From positions 1 through 44,276 of the forward strand of contig JAIYBJ010000012.1 of assembly GCA_027488575.1 (NCBI GenBank): a stretch of 44,276 nt of DNA, given 5' to 3'. This DNA is from Streptomycetaceae bacterium (GTDB taxonomy: Bacteria > Actinomycetota > Actinomycetes > Nanopelagicales > Nanopelagicaceae). Below, in pieces: positions 1-8,300 of this stretch; position 1 is the stretch's first letter, and the number at the start of each line of letters is the position of its first letter. The translations under genes and the position numbers were made by a program. The notes beneath the pieces were generated by a model. That model saw only the letters and a program-made list of their open reading frames with translations. It did no database searches and was not told the origin of the DNA.

Positions 1-1436
1 ATAGCTTCAAGCATCGGCCTTGCCGGTACCTCATAAATTTTTCCTAGTGGAGAAGTCCAGGTGCATGCGCCATCTGAGTGAGACTTTAACTTCCAACCAC
101 CATGAGTTTTCAATCGATGATGTCTTCGACAGAGTGCACCAAGATTTGCAGCAGATGTTTCACCACCACTTTCCCAACTCTTGGCATGATCCAAATCTGC
201 TCGAGCTGCCGAATGTCGGCAACCAGGAAATCTACAAGTTCGATCTCGCGCGATGAGAAAATCAACAAGTGCTTGCGGAGGTTCATAACTTTCTCGCCCA
301 AAATCCAAAAGTGTTCCTGTTTGTGGATCAGTAATAAAACGTTGCCACTTGCCATCAGATGCCAATGCGCGCGCAACAGATGCAGGTATCGCGCCATATC
401 CTGCGAGTTGTCCTGGATTTTCGGCAAGACCAAGAAGTGTTGGTAAATCGATTGTGACATTTACAGTTACAGGTCGGCGATGAAGTTTTACATCCACAAC
501 GTTCTGTTGAAGTGACCATGCTGCAATACTTGTAAGCGCATCTGCACGTTTCATATCCATTGAGCGATGTTGACCAGGTTGTATCTCTGAATCGTTTGCG
601 GAGTCTGCAGCACTAATTCCACCTGCAGCACTAATTCCACCTGCAGCACCAATACCACGTGCAGCACCAATACCACCTGCAGCACCAGAACTATTAACGT
701 CCCCGGCAACATTTGCGCTGGGAGCATTCAAGTTAATCGATTCACTAGCAACTTGTGCATGAATAAAGTTCTCAATTGCTTTCATAACAATCTGGGCATC
801 CTCTGCTGGCAAAATTGCAACAATTGTGGAGAGTCCATCAACTTCTCTAAAGCATGACACTCGTCGTGTATCTCGAGCACGTTCGGCTATTTCTTCGAAT
901 GGTTCTGGTGCTAACTTTGCAATTGTTGTACGAACCTTGTTTGCAACTTGCGTTGGAGTGTGAAATTCAGCGTAGGCAAGTGCGCTCTGCTCGATTGAAT
1001 AAATATGTGCAGGACCCATTCCATCACGAATCGCTGAAGCACTTTCGCGAGCGATAACTGTTGCGTGTGCAGGCGAAATTTCACCCATTGCCAGCGCTGA
1101 ACAAACATTGGGAAGGTGATTAACAAGAGTTCTAGCAACATCAATTCGAATTTGCGCTGTACCGGTGGACATACGAAGCGCTGTTGCAACATCTTCTCTT
1201 TCGGCATCATCAACGCCAGTAAAAATGTCATCACTCTTGCTGCCTTCTTCTCCAGCAACGGCGACAATTGCGCGTTGCATCATGGCTTGCAACCAACTGA
1301 TCTGTCGCTCGAGAGCAGATAAGTAATCAATGCGTGCAGCTGCAGGAAGGTCGAATGGGTTGATTGCTGAGAGTGATGTGAGGGTTTCAATGCCAGGCGC
1401 AGTAGCGAGTAATCGTGAGACAAGTTGTGTGCGCAT
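1..1436 (-). CDS. 13E12/DUF222-family HNH endonuclease (3' end cut by window edge)
   Basis: A continuous reading frame runs from an ATG at 1436 leftwards off the window with no stop; 478 residues are visible. The first two thirds look like the DUF222 (13E12 repeat family) helical region. Residues about 401-450 form an HNH nuclease motif: CRFPGC, then a DLDH box, an AANL asparagine, and CRRHHRLKTHGGW. A glycine/alanine/isoleucine repeat (residues about 253-277, DNA 607-678) sits between the two parts. HNH proteins of this family are common and often multi-copy in actinobacteria; the nuclease role is known for the fold, the cellular role is not established. GATAGT at 1443-1448 lies six bases before the ATG, fitting a leaderless promoter. 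It is divergent from the secreted HNH nuclease. Probably only a few C-terminal residues are missing. Confidence 0.85.
   Translation of the reverse strand, partial: MRTQLVSRLLATAPGIETLTSLSAINPFDLPAAARIDYLSALERQISWLQAMMQRAIVAVAGEEGSKSDDIFTGVDDAEREDVATALRMSTGTAQIRIDVARTLVNHLPNVCSALAMGEISPAHATVIARESASAIRDGMGPAHIYSIEQSALAYAEFHTPTQVANKVRTTIAKLAPEPFEEIAERARDTRRVSCFREVDGLSTIVAILPAEDAQIVMKAIENFIHAQVASESINLNAPSANVAGDVNSSGAAGGIGAARGIGAAGGISAAGGISAADSANDSEIQPGQHRSMDMKRADALTSIAAWSLQQNVVDVKLHRRPVTVNVTIDLPTLLGLAENPGQLAGYGAIPASVARALASDGKWQRFITDPQTGTLLDFGRESYEPPQALVDFLIARDRTCRFPGCRHSAARADLDHAKSWESGGETSAANLGALCRRHHRLKTHGGWKLKSHSDGACTWTSPLGKIYEVPARPMLEA
607..678. repeat. 18-bp tandem repeat, four copies, inside the 13E12 gene
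   Basis: Four consecutive 18-base units start at 607, 625, 643 and 661. The first two are identical (GCAGCACTAATTCCACCT); the last two read GCAGCACCAATACCAC(G/C)T. Each unit keeps the frame and encodes six residues of the type GGISAA, GGIGAA or ARGIGA, giving a flexible low-complexity linker between DUF222 and HNH parts. A perfect in-frame repeat of this kind is prone to copy-number change by slippage. Confidence 0.9.
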
Positions 1437-1454
1437 GTGTGAACTATCGCGAGG

Positions 1455-1510
1455 CACACTGACAGAGTGTGGAAGTTATCCCCATGTTCAAACTAGAGTT
1501 ATGGCCATAA
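1455..1510. promoter_or_regulatory. Divergent promoter region with two inverted repeats
   Basis: The gap between the two divergent HNH genes holds CACACT-gacag-AGTGTG (1455-1471, perfect six-base arms) and a perfect 12-base palindrome TTATGGCCATAA (1499-1510). TAGAGT at 1494-1499 is a possible -10 box for the rightward gene. The repeats are seen directly; a regulatory role is inferred. Confidence 0.4.
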
Positions 1511-2430
1511 TGAGAGCTGACAAATTACGCAGAGTGAGCACATCTATGTACGAGAAGTCATTGGGCGCAAAGGCTTTTGCCTATCTATTCGTCAGCACAA
1601 CACTATTGGCCACCACAACTGCACTAAGCGCACTCACTGCCCCCGCCGCACAAGCACTCGATCTACCCCTGACTGTTGCCGCAGATCAACTATCTGGTTA
1701 TGAAAGATCACTTTTTAAACATTGGATTGATGCCGATAAAGATCGTTGCGATACTCGCAGAGAAGTTTTGATTCAAGAAGCAGTTGTGAGTCCAAAGTTA
1801 AGCAGTGGTTGTGTTTTAAATGGTGGCAAATGGATTAGTGCCTATGACGCATTAGCAACAACCGATTATTCAACGTTAGATATCGATCACATGATTCCGC
1901 TCTCTGAGGCATGGAGATCAGGTGCATGGAAATGGTCACCCGCACAGCGCGAAGCTTTCGCAAATGATTTAACGGATCCACGTGTACTTATTGCGGTGAC
2001 AGCATCTCTTAATCGCCAAAAAGGTGATCAAGACCCAAGCACATGGTTGCCACCTGAAAACAAATGCACCTATGTTTCTAATTGGATTGCAGTAAAGGTT
2101 CGCTATTCACTCACAGTTGATCCCTCTGAAGCTAACGCACTTACTTCACTCGTTTCCCAATGCAACATCACATCCATTAAGGCATCTTCACTTTCGGCGT
2201 ATGCAATCACGGCAGGAATTAATCCGATTACTCTGACAGGGCCTACCACAGCACCAACTGCAACAGCGGAACCAACTCTTGCACCAGAGACATATAAAAT
2301 TGTTAAGTACTCAACGTGTGCAAAAGCGCGTGCTGCGGGAGTCACGCCAATCCTTCGCTCAAAAAATCAAACTTTGTATAACCTCAATAGAGCGCTAGAC
2401 CGCGATAAAGATGGCGTTGCCTGCGAATAG
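1510..2430 (+). CDS. Secreted HNH nuclease (DUF1524/GmrSD-like) with C-terminal Excalibur domain
   Basis: 306 residues from the ATG at 1510. A basic N-terminus and hydrophobic stretch end in TAPAAQA (about residue 49), a typical signal-peptidase site. The nuclease core carries LDIDHMIPLSEAW (DIDH at about 124-127), REAFANDL, NRQKGDQDP and WLPP, the signature of actinobacterial DUF1524 HNH-family proteins. A threonine/proline/alanine linker leads to an Excalibur calcium-binding domain (about 261-306) ending in DRDKDGVACE. Likely exported and cutting DNA outside the membrane, perhaps for phosphate or nucleotide scavenging; the substrate is inferred. Start choice is uncertain: ATGs at 1501 and 1546 are in frame, and 1546 gives a shorter but sufficient signal peptide. 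No strong ribosome site precedes any of them. Confidence 0.85.
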   Translation: MRADKLRRVSTSMYEKSLGAKAFAYLFVSTTLLATTTALSALTAPAAQALDLPLTVAADQLSGYERSLFKHWIDADKDRCDTRREVLIQEAVVSPKLSSGCVLNGGKWISAYDALATTDYSTLDIDHMIPLSEAWRSGAWKWSPAQREAFANDLTDPRVLIAVTASLNRQKGDQDPSTWLPPENKCTYVSNWIAVKVRYSLTVDPSEANALTSLVSQCNITSIKASSLSAYAITAGINPITLTGPTTAPTATAEPTLAPETYKIVKYSTCAKARAAGVTPILRSKNQTLYNLNRALDRDKDGVACE

Positions 2431-2459
2431 CGGAGTTTTTTAAAGCACCCGCTAGCCGT

Positions 2460-2465
2460 TAAGAT
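2460..2465 (+). promoter_or_regulatory. Probable leaderless -10 box of trhO (TAAGAT)
   Basis: TAAGAT ends six bases before the GTG start at 2472, with no Shine-Dalgarno sequence between. This is the spacing expected for actinobacterial leaderless transcripts and recurs at several genes in the window. Confidence 0.5.
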
Positions 2466-2471
2466 TGGCGC

Positions 2472-3380
2472 GTGGAACCACAGAAGATCCTGCTTTATTA
2501 CGGCTTTACGCCCATCCAAGACACTGCTGCTGTTCGTTTGTGGCAGCGCACTCTGTGTGAATCCCTTGGTATTAAAGGCCGAATCATTGTGTCTGCCCAA
2601 GGAATAAACGGAACTGTTGGCGGAGAAATGGAAACGCTCAAAAAATATGTTTCCCAAACGAAGAAATATCCTGGATTTAAAAAGATAGATTTCAAATGGT
2701 CAAACGGCACAGGAAATGAATTTTCAAAATTATCCGTAAAGGTCAAAGATGAACTTGTGGCATTTGGCGATCCATCAGCAGTTAAGGTTAATGAAGATGG
2801 AGTTGTCGGTGGCGGAAAACATCTCAAGCCATATGACGTGCAAAAGCTCGTTGAAGAACGTGGCGATGAGGTTGTTTTCTTTGATGGACGAAATGCCTAT
2901 GAAGCAAAAATCGGAAAGTTTAAGAATGCGGTAATTGCTGACGTAACTCGTTCACGTGATTTTGTGCGAGAAATAAAAAGTGGAAAATATGACCACATCA
3001 AAGACAAACCAGTTGTTACATACTGCACCGGGGGAATCCGATGCGAAATCATCTCTGCCGTCATGGTCGAAAATGGATTTAAAGAGGTTTATCAGATTGA
3101 AGGCGGCATCGTTAAGTACGGTAAAAAGTACGGCGATAAAGGATTATGGGAAGGCTCGCTATATACATTTGATGGCCGAATGGCAGTTGATTTCTCATCC
3201 AAGACCAAAGTAATTGGTCAATGCGAACTCTGTGAGAAACCCACCAAGTACTACACAAATTGTTCGCGTATCGGCTGTCACGCCTTAGTACTTCAATGCG
3301 ATGAATGCGCTCAAATAGATGTCAGTAACGGCTGTACACACAAGTACAGTCGCTCTTTTAATCCAGATTTAATTGGTTAG
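2472..3380 (+). CDS. trhO: tRNA uridine(34) hydroxylase TrhO (rhodanese family, UPF0176)
   Basis: 302 residues, the usual length for the YceA/TrhO family. An N-terminal acylphosphatase-like region (LYYGFTPI, SAQGINGTVGG) is followed by a rhodanese domain with the hallmark CTGGIRCE at residues 185-192, whose first Cys is the expected catalytic residue. The C-terminus has a cysteine-rich segment (Cys 251, 254, 264, 269, 276, 279, 288) that may bind a metal. Known family role: oxygen-dependent hydroxylation of U34 in tRNA, the first step to 5-methoxy- or 5-oxyacetyl-uridine. The start is GTG, with a TAAGAT box six bases upstream. The stop codon overlaps the stop of the convergent pirin gene by four bases. 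Confidence 0.93.
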   Translation: MEPQKILLYYGFTPIQDTAAVRLWQRTLCESLGIKGRIIVSAQGINGTVGGEMETLKKYVSQTKKYPGFKKIDFKWSNGTGNEFSKLSVKVKDELVAFGDPSAVKVNEDGVVGGGKHLKPYDVQKLVEERGDEVVFFDGRNAYEAKIGKFKNAVIADVTRSRDFVREIKSGKYDHIKDKPVVTYCTGGIRCEIISAVMVENGFKEVYQIEGGIVKYGKKYGDKGLWEGSLYTFDGRMAVDFSSKTKVIGQCELCEKPTKYYTNCSRIGCHALVLQCDECAQIDVSNGCTHKYSRSFNPDLIG

Positions 3381-4447
3381 TTTTTATCTTCCACGATCTC
3401 TGTAGGCGCTCCATGAACATTCAAAACATCTTCTGCTTTGTGTGCTGAGTTGCCTAACTTATGACCGTCACCAGAGCGATTAACAGGGCGCTCAGATTTA
3501 TTAATCGCCGGCACGGTACCGAGCAATCCTTTCTGAAAGTCTTCAAAAGCCTGTAGAACTTCGCGCTTGGTATTCATAACAAAAGGACCCATCCATGCAA
3601 CAGGTTCTTTAATTGGTTGACCACCCAGAATAAGTAGTTCTAATTCAGGTGAACGACTCTCTTGCTGATTCGCAGCGCGAATAACCAGAGTATCTCCATC
3701 ACCGAATACAGTGAGTTGTCCCATCTGAACTGGGCGAGATTCTTCGCCAACAAAACCATGTCCTGCCAATGTGTACACAAGTGCGTTGTAATCCTTGCGC
3801 CATGGCAAACGAAGTTCGGCGCCTGGTTGAACAGTTGCGTGCACCAGAGTGATTGGTGTCTGTGTCGAACCAGGACCTTTGTGTCCCTCAATTTCGCCAG
3901 CAATCACACGAATAAGTGCACCACCATCGTGAGATGCAAGTAGTGCAACTTCACTGGCACGAAGATCTTGATATGCAGGCGGTGACCATTTCTTAGCAGC
4001 TGGAAGATTTACCCAGAGTTGAAAACCGTGGAATAAACCACCACTCATAACCAAATGCTCTGGGGGAGTTTCGATGTGCAAAATTCCAGCGCCGGCTGTC
4101 ATCCATTGTGTGTCACCATTTTGAATTGTTCCGCCGCCACCATTGTTGTCATAGTGATCAAAAATTCCATCAATAATGTAAGTAACAGTTTCGAATCCGC
4201 GGTGTGGGTGCCATGGAGTTCCTTTTGGTTCACCCGGTGCATATTCAACTTCACCCATTTGATCTAAGTGAATGAATGGATCGAGCTCTGACATATCAAC
4301 GCCTGCAAATGCACGACGAACAGGAAAACCTTCACCTTCGAAACCTTGTGGAGCTGTCGTAATGCTCTTAACTGCACGCGCACGCGATCCTGGTGCTGCT
4401 GTAACGCGCGGAAGGATTGTTATATCGCTGACGGTAACTGCTGGCAT
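3377..4447 (-). CDS. Pirin family protein
   Basis: 356 residues of a bicupin pirin. The N-terminal cupin has the metal ligands in HPHRGFETVTYIIDG and GILHIE, as in human pirin and bacterial YhhW-like quercetinases. The C-terminal cupin follows (LVHATVQPGAEL onward). A tail of about 60 residues with no clear domain extends beyond the usual length of about 290. Possible roles are a quercetinase-like dioxygenase or redox/electrophile sensing; neither can be decided from sequence. AAGGAG lies seven bases before the ATG, so translation is leadered. It has its own promoter with a palindromic operator, although it lies just downstream of pntB on the same strand. Confidence 0.9.
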   Translation of the reverse strand: MPAVTVSDITILPRVTAAPGSRARAVKSITTAPQGFEGEGFPVRRAFAGVDMSELDPFIHLDQMGEVEYAPGEPKGTPWHPHRGFETVTYIIDGIFDHYDNNGGGGTIQNGDTQWMTAGAGILHIETPPEHLVMSGGLFHGFQLWVNLPAAKKWSPPAYQDLRASEVALLASHDGGALIRVIAGEIEGHKGPGSTQTPITLVHATVQPGAELRLPWRKDYNALVYTLAGHGFVGEESRPVQMGQLTVFGDGDTLVIRAANQQESRSPELELLILGGQPIKEPVAWMGPFVMNTKREVLQAFEDFQKGLLGTVPAINKSERPVNRSGDGHKLGNSAHKAEDVLNVHGAPTEIVEDKN

Positions 4448-4472
4448 TTCAACTCCTTATTTCAATAAGCCG

Positions 4473-4501
4473 AGAATAGTTGAACTTTCAACTACCTGCA
4501 A
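4473..4501 (-). promoter_or_regulatory. Pirin promoter with a palindromic operator in its spacer
   Basis: On the minus strand TTGCAG (4496-4501) and TATTCT (4473-4478) are separated by exactly 17 bases. The spacer and -10 edge hold the perfect inverted repeat TAGTTGAA-ct-TTCAACTA (4477-4494, plus strand), with eight-base arms. A repressor bound here would block RNA polymerase. The symmetry and size suit a MarR-type dimer; the regulator is not in the window. Confidence 0.72.
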
Positions 4502-4510
4502 CCCGAGAAA

Positions 4511-5902
4511 TTAGAGGTTCTTAAGCGCGGAAACAACCTTTGTGAGCGAGGCCTTTGCATCTCCAAAGAGAAGCATTGTCTTTGGATCGTAGAGCAGCTC
4601 ATTTTCGATGCCCGCAAAACCCGGGCGCATCGAACGCTTTAAGAAAATAATGTTTGCAGCATTAGCAACTTCAAGAATTGGCATTCCATAAATTGGCGCA
4701 CCAGGAGAAGTTTTTGCCGCAGGGTTAACCACGTCATTTGCACCGATAACGATTGCAACATCGGTTTGTGCAAACGTTGGGTTTACCTCTTCCATTTCAG
4801 CCAATTGGTCGTATGGAACATTAGCTTCTGCAAGCAATACGTTCATGTGTCCTGGCATACGACCTGCAACTGGGTGAATTCCGTATGCAACATCAATTCC
4901 CTTGGAAATCATTAGATCTGCTAACTCACGAACAGTGTGCTGTGCTTGTGCAACAGCCAGACCAAATCCAGGAACAATAACTACACGACGTGCATAGTTA
5001 AGCAAGATTGCAACATCATCCGGAGAACCTGAACGAACAGGACGATCATCTGCGGCGCCAGCTGCTTCTTGTGCTTTTGCAGTAAATGCACCGAAGAGTG
5101 TTCCAAAGAGTGAACGGCCCATTGCTTCAGCCATCATGCGAGTCAAGATAGTTCCGGAAGCACCAACGAGTGTTCCCGCAATAATCAGAAGTGTTGAATC
5201 TAGAACATATCCACTTGCCGCAACTGTTAAACCAGTAAATGCATTGAGCAGTGAGATAACAATTGGAACATCTGCGCCACCGACTGGAAGTACGAATAGA
5301 ACACCGAATAGCAGCGATAGCGCTGCAAGAATCAAGAGCGGATTAGTACCGAGTTCGATAACAACCCAGACGGCCGAACCAAGTGTGGCTGCAAGTGTGC
5401 CTGCAATGACGAAACGTCCACCAGGAAATACAACGGGACGAGTAGTCATTAACTCTTGAAGCTTTAAGAATGTAATGATCGAACCGCTAAATGAAACGCA
5501 TCCCACAATTACTGTAAAGACGGTTGCTATTACTACGGGGGTACTCGCTGTATCGCCAAGATTTAGGTATTCAACAATTGCTACAAGTGCTGCAGCTCCA
5601 CCACCCACACCATTAAATAGTGCGACGAGTTGAGGCATCTGTGTCATCTGAACCTTGCGCGCAGCTGGCACACCAATAATCACACCAACAGCAATTGCAC
5701 CGAGAATCCAGCCTAGGTTGTTCAGTGGAAGTGATTCACCCTCTTTTGAATAAAAGAAGACAACAACTGTTGCAATTGTTGCGCCAATTGCGCCAATAAT
5801 GTTTCCGCGACGAGCTGTCTTTGGAGTTGATAGACCCTTGAGCGCGAGAATAAAACAGACACCGGCAGCTAGACCAATCAAGCTATAGACGAAATAACTC
5901 AC
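4511..5902 (-). CDS. pntB: NAD(P) transhydrogenase subunit beta
   Basis: 463 residues, normal for PntB. The N-terminal half is a multi-helix membrane domain that forms part of the proton channel. The C-terminal half is the NADP(H)-binding dIII domain, with VIVPGFGLAVAQAQH, YGIHPVAGRMPGHMNVLLAEA and MLLFGDAK motifs. With PntAA and PntAB it makes the membrane enzyme that uses the proton gradient to reduce NADP+ with NADH. Its ATG overlaps the pntAB stop by four bases (ATGA), showing translational coupling. Last gene of the argF-pntAA-pntAB-pntB string. Confidence 0.97.
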   Translation of the reverse strand: MSYFVYSLIGLAAGVCFILALKGLSTPKTARRGNIIGAIGATIATVVVFFYSKEGESLPLNNLGWILGAIAVGVIIGVPAARKVQMTQMPQLVALFNGVGGGAAALVAIVEYLNLGDTASTPVVIATVFTVIVGCVSFSGSIITFLKLQELMTTRPVVFPGGRFVIAGTLAATLGSAVWVVIELGTNPLLILAALSLLFGVLFVLPVGGADVPIVISLLNAFTGLTVAASGYVLDSTLLIIAGTLVGASGTILTRMMAEAMGRSLFGTLFGAFTAKAQEAAGAADDRPVRSGSPDDVAILLNYARRVVIVPGFGLAVAQAQHTVRELADLMISKGIDVAYGIHPVAGRMPGHMNVLLAEANVPYDQLAEMEEVNPTFAQTDVAIVIGANDVVNPAAKTSPGAPIYGMPILEVANAANIIFLKRSMRPGFAGIENELLYDPKTMLLFGDAKASLTKVVSALKNL

Positions 5903-6192
5903 TTGGTCTCACCACCTTTCTTAGGCTTAAACATTTCGAGCATGCGATCCGTTACAACAAATCCGCCCACCATGTTGATTGTGGCCAAAATGATTGCTGC
6001 CACCGATAGTCCTAATTCAAGATTGGTTTTACTGTGATCGGCAACAATGATTGCACCAACCAAAATCACACCATGAATAGCATTTGCACCACTCATCAGT
6101 GGAGTGTGCAAAGTCGATGACACTTTAGATACAACTTCAAAACCCACGAACACCGCAAGTACGAAGATCGAAATGATTGCAATCGGTTCCAT
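5899..6192 (-). CDS. pntAB: NAD(P) transhydrogenase subunit alpha, membrane part
   Basis: 97 residues with three predicted membrane helices, matching the C-terminal membrane segment (dII) of the alpha subunit, encoded separately as in Rhodospirillum-type enzymes. Motifs include FVGFEVVSKVSSTLHTPLMSGANAIHGV, typical of this subunit (quoted in part: LHTPLMSGANAIHG). It completes the proton channel with the membrane half of PntB. It shares one base with pntAA (stop TAA / start ATG) and four with pntB. Confidence 0.95.
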   Translation of the reverse strand: MEPIAIISIFVLAVFVGFEVVSKVSSTLHTPLMSGANAIHGVILVGAIIVADHSKTNLELGLSVAAIILATINMVGGFVVTDRMLEMFKPKKGGETK

Positions 6193-7319
6193 TATTTTGC
6201 GCCTCCATTTCGCTTAGCTCCTGCATGTGTTACTGCTGAACCATTAATAATTTCATCTTCAAAATCAATGTTTAACGAAAGCGCACTGCCTTCAGCAGCT
6301 GGCTTAGTCAAAAGAGTCAGAAGATTTACTACGTTTCGTGAGTACAAACTAGATGCATGAAATGGCAGCTGACTTGGTACATCTTTGCCGCCCCAGATAC
6401 GAACACCATTTTTTGTAACAACAACTTCACCAGGCTTAGAACCTTCAACATTTCCGCCAGTCTCTGCAGCAAGATCAACAATGATTGTTCCTGGTCCCAT
6501 TGCATCTACCATCGCTTGTGTCATCAACTGTGGTGCTTGACGTCCAGGAACAGCAGCAGTTGTGATGACAACATGTGACTTGGCAATAAATGGAGTTAAC
6601 AATTCACGCTGCTTTGCTGCACGCTCTGGAGTCATTTCGCGCGCATAACCACCAGCGCCTTCGAGTGCTTCTAATTCGAGATCGATAAATGTTGCACCCA
6701 TTGATTTAACTTCATCAGCTGAAGATGGACGAACATCGTATGCCGAAACAACTGCGCCTAATCTGCGAGCAGTTGCAATTGCTTGCAAACCAGCAACACC
6801 AGCGCCTAATACAAGTACTTGTGCTGGTGTGACTGTGCCGGCTGCAGTCATTAATAATGGAAAGAATCGTGGCGACATTTCTGCGCCGACTAATACTGCG
6901 CGATATCCAGCGCACAGTGCCTGCGAGGTAAGTGCATCCATTGATTGTGCACGTGAAATACGTGGCACAAGTTCGAGTGAAAATGCAGTTACTCCTGCGC
7001 TCGCTGCTGCCTCAATTGAATCAACTGCAGTTACGGGAGATAGGAAAGAAATAGTGATCGCACCTTTTTTAAGCGATGACATCTGTGCGGGAGTAAGTGG
7101 TGAAACGCTGAGAACTACATCAGCATCTTTTAGAACATCACCATTTACTACGGATGCACCAGCGCTTTTGAAATCTTCATCGGTGGCTTGGGAATATGTT
7201 CCAGCCCCTGATTCGATGGAGACTTCATAACCCAATCGAGTTAACTTATTGATGATGTCTGGAACGAGCGCTACGCGCTTTTCGCCCTCACGGATTTCTT
7301 TAGGTACGGCTATTCGCAT
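6192..7319 (-). CDS. pntAA: NAD(P) transhydrogenase subunit alpha, NAD-binding part
   Basis: 375 residues, the soluble dI domain that binds NAD(H). It opens with MRIAVPKEIREGEKRVALVP, shared with alanine dehydrogenase relatives, and carries the Rossmann motif LGAGVAGLQAIATARRLGA near residue 170. The catalytic loop RQAPQLM is present. It transfers hydride to NADP+ in PntB at the cytoplasmic face. TAGGTT at 7326-7331 (minus strand) ends six bases before the ATG, suggesting a leaderless transcript starting here in addition to any read-through from argF, whose stop is 32 bases upstream. Confidence 0.96.
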   Translation of the reverse strand: MRIAVPKEIREGEKRVALVPDIINKLTRLGYEVSIESGAGTYSQATDEDFKSAGASVVNGDVLKDADVVLSVSPLTPAQMSSLKKGAITISFLSPVTAVDSIEAAASAGVTAFSLELVPRISRAQSMDALTSQALCAGYRAVLVGAEMSPRFFPLLMTAAGTVTPAQVLVLGAGVAGLQAIATARRLGAVVSAYDVRPSSADEVKSMGATFIDLELEALEGAGGYAREMTPERAAKQRELLTPFIAKSHVVITTAAVPGRQAPQLMTQAMVDAMGPGTIIVDLAAETGGNVEGSKPGEVVVTKNGVRIWGGKDVPSQLPFHASSLYSRNVVNLLTLLTKPAAEGSALSLNIDFEDEIINGSAVTHAGAKRNGGAK

Positions 7320-7325
7320 GAGGCA

Positions 7326-7331
7326 AACCTA
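7326..7331 (-). promoter_or_regulatory. Probable leaderless -10 box of pntAA (TAGGTT)
   Basis: TAGGTT on the minus strand, six bases before the pntAA ATG, with no ribosome-binding site in between. Same geometry as at trhO, mec, hemolysin III, glyA and wecA. Confidence 0.45.
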
Positions 7332-7351
7332 TTACTTTTGTTACCGACAGG

Positions 7352-8293
7352 CTAGAGCGAACCCTTAAGTTCACCTCGTGTTAAGTGAAATAACAAGGAT
7401 TGAATGGTGGTCCTGCGATGAAATGCTTCACGCCAGATGACGGATTTTGGTCCATCAATAACAGATGCCATTACTTCTTCGCCACGGTGCGCAGGAAGAC
7501 AGTGCATAAATATTGAATCCTTTGCACTCTTGTCCATCAATGCATCAGTGACAGCAAAAGGGGCTAGCGCTGCAATTTTTTCGGTCTTCTCTGATTCAGG
7601 ATCACCCATCGACATCCATACATCGGTATACAAAACGCTTGCATCTTTCGCAGCGCTTTGTGCATCGTGAGTTACTTCAACAGTTGCACCACTCTTTGCT
7701 GCAATCTTCTGTGCAGTTGCAATTGCATCAGCACTTGGTGCCCATTTTCCTTCAGGTGTTGCAGCAACTACGTGCGCACCCATTATTGCTCCCATGATTA
7801 ACCATGAGTGCGCCATGTTGTTTCCATCGCCCACATAAACAAACTTGCGACCCGAAACATCTTTGCCAAAAGTTTCGCGAATAGTTAGCCAGTCAGCCAA
7901 TAGCTGAGTTGGATGATCATCATCTGTCAGTGCATTAATAACTGGAATCGATGCGTATTTTCCTAGTTCATCAACATCGGATTGGGCAAAAGTTCTAACA
8001 ATTAATGCATCGCAATATCCGCTAAAGATTCTTGCCGTATCAGCGATTGATTCCCCGCGACCGAGTTGTAGATCTTCTCCACGCAAAACAATTGGCGAAC
8101 CACCTAAGTGTGCGACCGCGGTTTGTGATGCAAGTCGCGTGCGAGTCGATGGCTTAGTCATGTAAATAGCCACGCTCTTATGGGCAAGCGCATCTTTAGA
8201 GCGAAGTGGCTTGTCAGCGAATTGCGCAGCTGTTTCTAGCAACAACTCAACGTCGTCGCGAGTTAAATGTTCGGTGCGCAATAAGTCTTTCAT
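7352..8293 (-). CDS. argF: Ornithine carbamoyltransferase
   Basis: 313 residues from the ATG at 8293; an upstream in-frame start would overlap the divergent gene and lacks conservation. The carbamoyl-phosphate loop KPSTRTRLA (about residues 48-55), DHPTQLLADW, TDVWMSMGD and FMHCLPAHRGEE (about 262-273) identify anabolic ornithine carbamoyltransferase, which makes citrulline in arginine synthesis. Oddity: the C-terminal segment reads EAFHRRTTIQSLL where the family normally has EAENRLHAQKALL; the carbamoyl-contacting Arg is kept but its neighbours differ. No other arginine gene is adjacent. TAGAAT lies seven bases before the ATG. Confidence 0.94.
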   Translation of the reverse strand: MKDLLRTEHLTRDDVELLLETAAQFADKPLRSKDALAHKSVAIYMTKPSTRTRLASQTAVAHLGGSPIVLRGEDLQLGRGESIADTARIFSGYCDALIVRTFAQSDVDELGKYASIPVINALTDDDHPTQLLADWLTIRETFGKDVSGRKFVYVGDGNNMAHSWLIMGAIMGAHVVAATPEGKWAPSADAIATAQKIAAKSGATVEVTHDAQSAAKDASVLYTDVWMSMGDPESEKTEKIAALAPFAVTDALMDKSAKDSIFMHCLPAHRGEEVMASVIDGPKSVIWREAFHRRTTIQSLLFHLTRGELKGSL

Positions 8294-8300
8294 CTGATGA

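Noticed and set aside
110-460. Open frames in other frames over the 13E12 gene (for example 110-460 and 911-1267, minus strand)
   Set aside because: The true frame is open across the full 1436 bases and encodes recognisable DUF222 and HNH motifs; the others show none.
607-678. CRISPR-like array
   Set aside because: The units are contiguous 18-base repeats without spacers and lie in a coding frame.
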